From positions 7,243,722-7,307,721 of the forward strand of contig JASKMD010000017.1 in the NCBI GenBank assembly GCA_030144725.1: a stretch of DNA of 64,000 bases. Direction: 5' to 3'. This document shows positions 23,240 to 32,105 of the stretch, piece by piece (the stretch's first letter is position 1; the number at the start of each line of letters is the position of its first letter). A model generated the notes under the pieces. The model worked only from the letters and a program-made list of their open reading frames with translations. It ran no database searches and was not told the DNA's origin. Source of the DNA: Haematococcus lacustris (lineage: Eukaryota > Chlorophyta > Chlorophyceae > Chlamydomonadales > Haematococcaceae). The translations under genes and the position numbers were made by a program.

Positions 23240-24073
23240 GGTTTTGCCCTGTCAGGTAGCCAGACCTGTACTGTGGTACCCACATGTCCTGCTGCTGATG
23301 AACTTAAGACTGTACTTTGTGGTACTGCTCAAGAGGAGGGATCATTGCATTTCCTGTTTACTGGCACTGTCAATGGGCATCAGGCACGCTTCTTGTGTGA
23401 CACTGGTGCCACTCACTCCTTTGTTAGCACTGCCTTTGCTCTGAAGCATGCACTGCCACTGGAGTCTCTCCCCAAAGCACAACAGTGGTCCCTGGCTGAC
23501 AACACCACTCTGTCCTGCAAGCAGTTTGCCACTGTGGACTTATGTCTGCCTGGTCACTGTGCTACAAGCAGGCTGACTGTCATGCCTAGCTTCGTGCAAG
23601 GTTATGACGTGCTTCTGGGTGATGAGTGGCTTTTTGCCAACAAGGCCACCCTTTCTTATGAGAGTAAAACTCTTTCTTTGGCTGCTGGTTGCAAGACTGC
23701 TGTAACACTGCCATGTCCTGCTGTGGCAATTCCAAAGGGTGCTGGGTTCTGTTCTTCTGTAAGACCAACCCCTGCCTTCCTAATCAATGCTCTGAGAGCT
23801 AAGCCTGAGTTAATCTCAGCAACCCAGGCGTCAGGTGGCTCCGTAATGGAGGCCGTGCTGTGGTGGCTATGGTCATGGCTGATGGCTCTGCCTCTGCCAG
23901 TCCTGGTAACCCCAGTGACACTGACAATCCTCACATACCTGCAGCTATTAAAGCTGAGCTCCAAGCTCTCCTCAATGAGTACAGTGATGTTTTTAAACCA
24001 ATCACTAGTACCCCCCCTGAACGTCCTGTGGGTCATACCATACCACTGGTCCCTGACTCTCGTCCACCTGTGA
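23240..24073 (+). CDS. Element 2 protease, in frame behind the gag stop
   Basis: Aspartic protease that matures the polyproteins. It has FLCDTGATHSFVS (active-site DTG) and GYDVLLGDEWLF. It has no convincing start of its own and lies in the same frame as gag directly after TAG GGT, so either the stop is read through or it is a mutation in this copy. The frame ends at 24073, overlapping pol, which lies in the -1 frame. Confidence 0.85.
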   Translation, partial: GFALSGSQTCTVVPTCPAADELKTVLCGTAQEEGSLHFLFTGTVNGHQARFLCDTGATHSFVSTAFALKHALPLESLPKAQQWSLADNTTLSCKQFATVDLCLPGHCATSRLTVMPSFVQGYDVLLGDEWLFANKATLSYESKTLSLAAGCKTAVTLPCPAVAIPKGAGFCSSVRPTPAFLINALRAKPELISATQASGGSVMEAVLWWLWSWLMALPLPVLVTPVTLTILTYLQLLKLSSKLSSMSTVMFLNQSLVPPLNVLWVIPYHWSLTLVHL

Positions 24074-25858
24074 CACCCATGTACCGTCTCAGTAAACCTG
24101 AGCAGGAGGAACTCAAGAAGCAGATCAAGGACTACCTGGCCAAAGGTATGATTGAGCCCAGCTCCTCTCCCTATGCTGCCCCCATCCTGTTTGTGCAAAA
24201 GAAGTCTGGTGAGCTTCGTATGTGCATTGACTACCGTCAGCTCAACAAGCTAACACTACGTGACCAGTACCCCTTGCCCAGGATTGATGATCTGTTTGAC
24301 AGGTTGTCAGGGTGCTCTGTCTTCTCCTCCCTTGACCTACAAGCTGGTTATCACCAGATCAGGATCACCCCTGAGGACGTCCCCAAGACTGCCTTCAGGA
24401 CTCCTGAGGGTCATTTCCAATTTAAGGTACTGTCCTTTGGCCTGACCAATGCCCCTGCCACTTTCCAGCGTGTCATGAATGATGCTTTTGCACCTGTTCT
24501 GGGAAAGTGTGCACTAGTCTATCTAGATGACATACTGGTCATGTCTAAGTCTTTACCTGATCACATGCAACACCTACGCCTCGTCTTTGACCTGCTGCGT
24601 GCTAACAAGTTGTTTGCCAAGATGTCCAAATGTGAGTTTATGCAGCTCACCCTGAAATTCCTTGGCCATGTGATCACAGCTGGTGCTATCTCAGTGGATC
24701 CTGATAAGGTGAGAGCCATCGCTGATTGGCCTCTCCCTTCCTCCCTGACCCAGCTGCAGTCATTCCTGGGTGCTGCCAACTTTGTTCGCAAGTTTGTGCA
24801 AGGCTTCAGTGCCATCTCAGCACCCTTGACTGATCTGTGTGGGAAGCTCAGTGCCACATTCCCATGGCACTCCTGGCCTGACCGTGAACGTCTTGCCTTC
24901 CATGAGCTTAAGTCTGCTGTGGCTAACGTGCCCATGCTGCGCCTGCCAGATCATACCCAACCCTTCCAGGTGTACTGTGACGCCTCACTCCAAGGAGTAG
25001 GCGCAGTCCTGATGCAGGATGGGTACCCCCTTGCTTATCTCAGCAAGAAGTTGTCCTCTGCTGAGGTCAATTACACCACAGGTGAGCAAGAGATGTTAGC
25101 TCTTGTCTCAGCCTGCAAAGAATGGCGTTGCTACCTTGAAGGTGTGCCATTCACTCTGTTCACCGATCATAAGCCTTTGATTTCACTGCCTACACAAAAG
25201 ACTCTGTCTAGGCGTCAGGCTAGGTGGATGGAGCTGCTGTCTAGGTTTGACTTTAAGCTGGAGTATATTCCTGGCCCTGTCAACCCAGCAGATCCTTTAT
25301 CCCGGTTGTCTACTGGCCCCCAGGAAGGTGCCACTGTGTGTGCTGTGACCACCAGAAGGCAGTACAAACTTTCCTGTGGGGGGGAGGGAGCTAGTGTGGC
25401 TCGAGCCCTTGAGGCCAATGCCCCTGCTGCAGTCTCTGCGAAATCCTCCTTAACTCCAGAAGCTACTGCAAATACTACTGATAAAAGCCATATTCGGGAT
25501 TTTGTCCCCTTGGTCACCTCTACATCTGACACTTCGGTGCAGTATCCTGCGGCTCCTGCCCATCCTTTGGGTTTGTCTGATCAACTCATCCAGGGATACC
25601 GGCTTGACCCTGCGTTTGCTGCTGAAGCTGACCTGTCCAGCATGTACCAGGACACACATGGCCTATGGCGGCTCACTGGTAAGGATAAGGTAGTGGTCCC
25701 CAATGATTCTGAGCTGCGCAATCACATCTTACACGAGATGCATGATGCAGTCTATTCAGGTCATGTGGGCATCAACAAAACCCTGGAACGTGTGTCACGT
25801 GTGTTTTGGTGGAACACAATGCGTGCTGACGTCAGGTACTATGTGTCCACGTGTGATG
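23806..25858 (+). pseudogene. Element 2 pol: reverse transcriptase, RNase H, integrase zinc finger (cut)
   Basis: The reverse transcriptase reads ELQALLNEYSDVFKP, APILFVQKKSGELRMCIDYR, SSLDLQAGYHQIRI, FGLTNAPATFQRVM, catalytic VYLDDILVMSK and FLGHVITAGAI; RNase H reads VYCDASLQGVGAVLMQDG, YTTGEQEMLALV and FTDHKPLISL; then comes the integrase zinc finger HEMHDAVYSGHVGINKTL. The frame is intact until the nested transposon at 25859, which falls between the last two residues of its CDAC motif. It lies in the -1 frame relative to protease and is open from just after a TGA near 23803. Confidence 0.93.
23992..23998 (+). promoter_or_regulatory. Possible -1 frameshift heptamer TTTAAAC
   Basis: T TTA AAC sits in the protease frame in the overlap with pol and would shift ribosomes into pol. 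However, the conserved LLNEYSDVF is encoded in the pol frame just upstream, which suggests that the switch happens earlier. Confidence 0.3.
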
Positions 25859-27119
25859 CACTCCTACAAATTAGTCCCTGCGTTTTTCCCTGCGCTTTTG
25901 TCAACCTTGTCCAAATGGGCTGAAACTTGGCCAGTTGGTAGCTTGTGATGTAAGGATTCCATCCCAAAAGAAATCAGGTCAAAAAAATCAAAGGCGGAGG
26001 CTGGGCGGCCCGTGGCGTTCACGCAGGGACGGATGCAGGGATGGAGGGGGGGGCGCAGGGACGAGTGCAGGGATTTAAGGGGGGGTGCAGGGACGGATGC
26101 AGGGACGAGTGCAGGGATGAGTGCAGGGATTTTGGGCGCAGGGACGAGTGCAGGGATAAGCGCAGGGACGAGTGCAGGGATTTCGGGCGCAGGGACGGGC
26201 GCAGGGACGAGCGCAGGGACGAGTGCAGGGATGAGCGCAGGGACGAGTGCAGGGATTTCGGGCGCAGGGACGAGTGCAGGGATAAGCGCAGGGACGAGTG
26301 CAGGGATTTCGGGCGCAGGGACGAGTGCAGGGACGAGCGCAGGGACGAGTGCAGGGATGAGCGCAGGGACGAGTGCAGGGATTTCGGGCGCAGGGACGAG
26401 TGCAGGGATAAGCGCAGGGACGAGTGCAGGGATTTCGGGCGCAGGGACGAGTGCAGGGATGAGCGCAGGGACGAGTGCAGGGATTTCGGGCGCAGGGACG
26501 AGTGCAGGGACGAGCGCAGGGACGAGTGCAGGGATTTCGGGCGCAGGGACGAGTGCAGGGATGAGCGCAGGGTCGAGTGCAGGGACGAGCGCAGGGACCG
26601 ACGCAGGGGTTGTAGGAACGTGCATGATGCTTACAGCAGTGCCTAACACGAGCATAAATAACCTTCTCTATGTTTGCTACATCCAACTACATACATCACA
26701 TCCATCTACTGCGATCATTTAGGCTGGAGGCTGGCTGCTGCATGTCAGCTGGCTCCTGCCTGTAAGCTCGTCCCTGCGCCCGTCCCTGCGCCCGAAATCC
26801 CTGCACTCGTCCCTGCGCTTATCCCTGCACTCGTCCCTGCGCCCAAAATCCCTGCACTCATCCCTGCACTCGTCCCTGCATCCGTCCCTGCACCCCCCCT
26901 TAAATCCCTGCACTCGTCCCTGCGCCCCCCCCTCCATCCCTGCATCCGTCCCTGCGTGAACGCCACGGGCCGCCCAGCCTCCGCCTTTGATTTTTTTGAC
27001 CTGATTTCTTTTGGGATGGAATCCTTACATCACAAGCTACCAACTGGCTAAGTTTCAGCCCATTTGGACAAGGTTGACAAAAGCGCAGGGAAAAACGCAG
27101 GGACTAATTTGTAGGAGTG
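25859..27119. mobile_element. Nested element A: CACTC-ended transposon, 1261 bp
   Basis: Begins CACTCCTACAAATTAGTCCC and ends with its reverse complement. The host pol reads GAT G..CC TGT, giving a 2-bp target duplication TG, as reported for the CACTA superfamily. The left part holds an inner array of CGCAGGGACGAGTGCAGGGA-type units (26030-26600); the right part holds a shorter array in reverse orientation. There is no transposase gene; the long open frames are repeat artefacts. It shares its ends, and much of its interior, with element C, but its right arm is much shorter, so it looks like an internal-deletion derivative. Confidence 0.9.
26030..26600. repeat. Subterminal array of GCAGGGA motifs in element A
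   Basis: About fifty copies of a roughly 10-bp motif (GCAGGGACGA, TGCAGGGAT) with GATTTCGGGC spacers. The motif also occurs in the terminal repeat as TCCCTGCG. Arrays near the ends of CACTA elements are usually transposase-binding sites; that function here is inferred. Confidence 0.9.
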
Positions 27120-27288
27120 TGCCTGTCAGCGTGACAAGGCGTCCACACTCAAGCCAGGTGGCCTGCTCAACCCTCTGTCTATACCTGACTACCGCTGGGA
27201 GTCTGTGTCCATGGACTTCATTACCAAGCTACCCTCTGGGTCACATGGGTATGATGCTATCTGTGTCTTTGTGGACAGGCTCAGCAAA
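27120..27288 (+). pseudogene. Element 2 integrase fragment with first catalytic Asp
   Basis: Coding sequence between nested elements A and B. It reads CQRDKASTLKPGGLLNPL, then the start of the integrase core VSMDFITKLPSG and ICVFVDRLSK. The first D of the DDE triad is the one in SMDF. It joins the flanking fragments in frame once A and B are removed. Confidence 0.92.
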
Positions 27289-27519
27289 CACTCACGATAA
27301 ATAAGGCCGACGCGAGGGCCTTTTTTGCATCGGAAGGACATTCTGCTCCGATAGAACGATAGAACGCTGAGTTTAAGGGGGACCTCGCTCTTGAATGAAG
27401 TCCTAACTCGCAGCGGTTGCGGAGATACAACGATCCGCGCGCGAGGTACCCCCCCCTTTTTGGGAATCTGCACAGATGTCGGTTAAATGAGCCCGGAATC
27501 TGTGCAGATGCATGTAGAT

Positions 27520-28410
27520 GCCCTATGGACATACGACATCTGCACAGATGCATCCCTCGACATCTGCACAGCCGCCGACACAAACGACATCTGCACAGAT
27601 GCATCCCTCGACATCTGCACAGCCGTCGACACAGTCGACATCTGCACAGATGCATCCCTCGACATCTGCACAGCCGTCGACACAAACGACATCTGCACAG
27701 CCAAGCATCCCTCGACATCTGCACAGCCGTCGACACAAACGACATCTGCACAGATGCATCCCTCGACATCTGCACAGCCGTCGACACAAACGACATCTGC
27801 ACAGCCAAGCATCCCTCGACATCTGCACAGCCGTCGACATAAACGACATCTGCACAGATGCATCCCTCGACATCTGCACAGCCGTCGACACAGTCGACAT
27901 CTGCACAGATGCATCCCTCGACATCTGCACAGTTGCCGACACAAACGACATCTGCACAGATGCATCCCTCGACATCTGCACAGCCGTCGACACAGTCGAC
28001 ATCTGCACAGATGCATCCCTCGACATCTGCACAGCCGTCGACACAAACGACATCTGCACAGCCAAGCATCCCTCGACATCTGCACAGCCGTCGACACAAA
28101 CGACATCTGCACAGATGCATCCCTCGACATCTGCACAGCCGTCGACACAATCGACATCTGCACAGATGCATCCCTCGACATCTGCACAGCCGTCGACACA
28201 GTCGACATCTGCACAGATGCATCCCTCGACATCTGCACAGCCGTCGACACAAACGACATCTGCACAGCCAAGCATCCCTCGACATCTGCACAGCCGTCGA
28301 CACAAACGACATCTGCACAGCCAAGCATCCCTCGACATCTGCACAGCCGTCGACACAAACGACATCTGCACAGCCAAGCATCCCTCGACATCTGCACAGC
28401 TGTCGACGTA
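27520..28410. repeat. Left subterminal array of element B
   Basis: Tandem units made of CGACATCTGCACAGATGCAT, CCCT and CGACATCTGCACAGCCGTCG, ACACAAA, roughly 30 copies of the core CATCTGCACAG. The core CATCTGCACAGATG is close to a palindrome. The long open frames on both strands are by-products. Confidence 0.92.
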
Positions 28411-30160
28411 GTGCAGCTGAGCACATGAAGAAAAGGCTTGCATAAAGGTTACGCAAAGGCACCGCGAAGGAAGCAAAGTCACCGCGAAGGAATCAAGACT
28501 CTTCCATTATTCAACAATCTGTGTGATATCTGCATGAAGTTTTCGCAAAGGTGGCGCGAAGGAAGCCAAGGAACCGCGAAGGTGCTTAGATTGCCCCATA
28601 TAGCAGCAATGAGCAGCCAGGAGCAGCCAACAAAAATCGTCGCCAAAAGGCTAGCTACGAGCCAGCCAGCCGCTTAGGCGACCAGATGCCATCAGGTTAA
28701 GCGATAGGATCAAGATATAGCGACAGAAAACGGAAGGAGGTGCAGCGATGCAGCGACACAGCGATGCAAAGATGCGGCAAATGCATGAGGTGCAACTAGG
28801 ACACGCAACTAGGAGACGGAGCGGAAGAGGAGTGGAGGAGCCCGGAGGCGGTCAGGAGCCATGCATGAGACGAAGCTGGGTGCACTTGGCGCAGCTAGGA
28901 ATAGGTAGGAGCACCCTCCCCTTCCATTCCCCCCTACCTTCCCCACACAAACCCCGCAAATGGTGAGTATGTACTCTAGCAGTCATGTGGCTCCAAGTAC
29001 CTTGCCTGACTATTTGCCAACAACTAAATTGCAGGTTCAATGGTCCCAACCTCCCCTTCCCTACACCTAGCCCAGCCCAGCCCAGCCCAGCCCAGCCCAG
29101 CCCAGCCCAGCCCAGCCCAGCCCAGCCCAGCCCAGCCCGGCCCAGCCCGGCCCGTCACATCCCCTCCCTACCCCTACCTATCATCTCACATCCCTCACCC
29201 CACATCACAACTCTGACCGCCTGTCATGACCTTGTTGTTGTTTGCAGGTTCTAGTGGCCACCCCCACCCCCACCCCCACACCCACCCCCACCCCCACCCC
29301 CACACCCACCCCCACCCCCACACCCACCCCCACCACCTCCTCCATCACCCTACCACAAGAAGCAGGCGCATGGAGCGCAGGAGCAGCCAGGAGCTGCAGC
29401 CATGGAGGGGCTGCCAGGTAGGTATAGAAGTGGGGCTAGCAAAGTGTGAGTGGCCAGCCCTTGCACATGAGTGGTCCGATGCCCCGCCTAACTGCAAAGA
29501 TGCTCCTTGTTCACTGCAGGTCCCACGGTCAGCTCTCCCCCCTTCCCCCCCCTTCCCCCTTCCCCCTTCCCCCTTCCCTACCCTGTCCCACCACCTCCAA
29601 GTTTGCCACCCCATCTACTTCCCCCCTTTCCCACCCCCCGCCCCACGACGCACGCACGACGCTGCAGCCCCCTCCCTACCCTACCCTTGGCGTAGCAGCC
29701 CTCTCCCTACCCTACCCTTGGCGTAGCAGCCCTCTCCCTACCCTACCCTTGGCGTAGCAACTCGGAGCGGGCAACATGGAGCGGGCAGCTTGGAGTGGGA
29801 TCCAGTAGTAGCAGCCCACCCAGCCCACCCTGGCCATGCCATGCACACTCACCACAATGACCCTACCCATCCCTCTCCAAAGGGGACGATAGCTGGATGG
29901 TGGAGCACTTGCATGGTTGTCAGCCCGTGCTTGTTGCGCGACACGGCATAGGTGTGGTAGGTGGGAGTCAATGGTAGTGTGGTGTGTGAAGGATAGCGGG
30001 AGCACGTAAGTGGAGGCTATGAAGTTGCACCCCGTGTTATACATCACTAAGGAGAGGTGTAGCATCAACCTTGTTGTAGCGTCCATCCTCGTCATCTTGC
30101 CGCCTTGTTGTGATGTTGTTGTGTTGTCCTTGGTGTGGTGTGGTGTGGGGTGGGGTGGGG
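28411..30160. other. Interior of element B with simple repeats
   Basis: Contains repeated CGCGAAGGAAG motifs (28450-28590), a (CCCAG)n run at about 29068-29150, a (CCCCCACA)n run at about 29256-29340 and three units of CCCTACCCTTGGCGTAGCAG (29675-29757). I recognise no coding gene. Confidence 0.6.
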
Positions 30161-30290
30161 TGATGGTGATGGTGATGGTGATGGTGATGGTGATGGTGAT
30201 GGTGATGGTGATGGTGATGGTGATGGTGATGGTGATGGTGATGGTGATGGTGATGGTGATGGTGATGGTGATGGTGATGGTGATGGTGGT
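30161..30290. repeat. (GATGGT)n hexanucleotide run
   Basis: About 21 uninterrupted hexamers, giving Asp-Gly or Met-Val dipeptide frames with no meaning as genes. Confidence 0.95.
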
Positions 30291-30469
30291 GTGTGGTGTC
30301 ACCTTGTTGTTGTGTTGTGTCGTTGCTACCTTGTCACATCGTAGGGGGGTGTTGCGGTCATTGGGTGCATCAATGCATGTGCTTAGCATTTCCATATTGA
30401 GGTGTTGTGGAGTGATGGTGCATCGATACATGTGCTTGCAAGTCCCGTAGCGAGGTGTTGCGGGGTGTT

Positions 30470-30745
30470 TGAGCGTCAATGCATGTGTTTTGCGGGGGTG
30501 TAGCGAGGTGTTGCGGGGTGTTTGGTGGTCAATACATGTGTTTTGCGGGGGTGTAGCGAGGTGTTGCGGGGTGTTTGGTGGTCAATACATGTGTTTTGCG
30601 GGGATGTTGCGGGGTGTTTGGGTGTCAATACATGTGTTTTGCGGGGGTGTAGCGAGGCGTTGCGGGGTGTTTGGTGGTCAATACATGTGTTTTGCGGGGA
30701 TGTTGCGGGGTGTTTGGGTGTCAATACATGTGTTTTGCGGATGTA
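30470..30745. repeat. Roughly 62-bp tandem repeat in element B
   Basis: Five diverged units with CAATACATGTGTTTTGCGGG and GTGTAGCGAGGTGTTGCGGG. Some units lack the second block, giving shorter periods. Confidence 0.88.
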
Positions 30746-30754
30746 AGAGTCGAT

Positions 30755-31135
30755 GAAATAGTCGACATCTGTGCAGATGAAGCCACGACATCTGCACAGC
30801 CAAGCCGCGAATGTAATAGTCGACATCTGTGCAGATGCTACAAACAACATCTGCACAGCCAAGGCTCGAATGTAATAGTCGACATCTGTGCAGATGTCGT
30901 TGCCAACAGCTGCACAGATGTTGGTTTCAACATCTGCACAGCCAAGCAACAAATTTAATAGTCGACATCTGTGCAGATGTTGTCGTAAGCAGCTGCACAG
31001 ATGTTGGTCAAGGTATACGACATCTGTGCAGATGTTGACTTCCCGCAGCTGCACAGATGTCGACATCGCTTGAACCTGTGCAGATGTCGACTGTCAGCAG
31101 CTGTGCAGATTAAGGATAACCGACATCTGCACAGA
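30755..31135. repeat. Right subterminal array of element B
   Basis: About a dozen CGACATCTGTGCAGATG or CAGCTGCACAGATGT motifs alternating in orientation, spaced 40-60 bp. The motif matches the left array, as expected for transposase-binding subterminal repeats. Confidence 0.88.
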
Positions 31136-31283
31136 TTCAAAATCAAAGAAATTCGCGGTCCAACTACGTCGCAACGGATGCACGGAATCACGTAAGACTT
31201 ATACCGTTCGAACGGCCTTCTACTCTAGTTTCTAATGAGCTATGGTCGGTCCAATCGCGACCGGTCCTTGTTTATCGTGAGTG

Positions 31284-32105
31284 AAATGGTTCACTTTGTG
31301 CCCTGCCGTGAGGACCTTAAGGCCCGCCGTTTTGCACAACTGTTCATTGACAATGTGTATAAATTGCATGGCATGCCTGCTGAGCTGATCTCTGACCGCG
31401 GCTCACTGTTCACCAGTGTGTTCTGGCGGGAGGTCATGAGGCGTTGTGGCTCTAAGCCTGCCCTCTCATCATCTTATCATCCACAGTCAGATGGCCAGAC
31501 AGAAAGGTACAACCGTGTGTTAGAGGAGATGCTTAGGCACTATATCTCCCCTACTCAATCTGACTGGCCTGACTACTTAGCCTTGGCTGAGTTTGCTGTC
31601 AACAACTCGTGGCAGGAATCCATCCAGTCCACCCCCTTCCTGGTCAACACAGGTCAGTCCCCTGTGACTGTAGGCCTACGTGATCTGCCTTATGGGGGCC
31701 GTTGTCCCTCTGCTCATGCCTTTACCCGCTGGTGGCAGGATGTTGTTGCCAATGCCAGGAAGTGCATGGCTGCAGCCCAATCCCGTCAGGCTGCCTATGC
31801 CAACAAGGCTAGGCGTGACGTTGAGTACAAGGTGGGCCAGAAGGTGTTGCTCAGCACCAAGAATCTCAAGCTTAAGCCTGGGAAGGCTCGCAAGCTCATA
31901 CCTAGGTATGTGGGTCCCTTTGAGATCCTGCTTCTGGTTGGTGCAGTTGCTGTCAAGCTAGACCTGCCTGCCAGCATGAGCCGTCTGCACCCTGTCTTCC
32001 ATGTGTCACTCATCAAGCCATACACTGGCACTGATGTTGGCTTCATGCCACCTCCTGTGACCTGGATGGATGAGACTCCTGTGTACTATGTTGAGCGTTT
32101 GCTTG
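31284..32105 (+). pseudogene. Element 2 integrase core and C-terminus
   Basis: Continues integrase from MVHFVPCRED. It contains the second catalytic Asp (ELISDRGSLFTS) and the Glu (SDGQTERYNRVLEEML), then the C-terminal region YVGPFEILLLVG, LHPVFHVSLIKPY and the first residues of the chromodomain (PVYYVERLL), where nested element C interrupts. Confidence 0.93.

Larger units (their letters stand above)
27289..31283. mobile_element. Nested element B: CACTC-ended transposon, 3995 bp
   Basis: Left end CACTCACGATAAATAAGG; right end is the reverse complement of CACTCACGATAAACAAGG (one mismatch in 18). The codons AGC AAA ATG of integrase imply a 2-bp duplication AA. Both ends carry arrays built on CATCTGCACAG and its inverse. 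The interior (28430-30740) has simple-sequence blocks and no transposase, so it is non-autonomous. Beyond CACTC its ends do not match elements A and C, so it is a different family. Confidence 0.88.

Noticed and set aside
25864..26722. Long open frames over the GCAGGGA arrays (PALVPAL-, RDECRDE- and GTSAGTS-type repeats), also at 32111-32939 and 34219-35047
   Set aside because: A 10-bp motif without stops opens several frames on both strands; the frames are by-products of the transposon arrays and have no start context or domains.
27520..28410. CRISPR-like appearance of the CATCTGCACAG array
   Set aside because: Spacers are themselves repeated, the host is eukaryotic, and the array sits at the end of a DNA transposon.
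27483..28482. Five overlapping frames of 300-390 codons over the CATCTGCACAG array
   Set aside because: Open in all directions because of the repeat; mutually shifted versions of the same short peptide.
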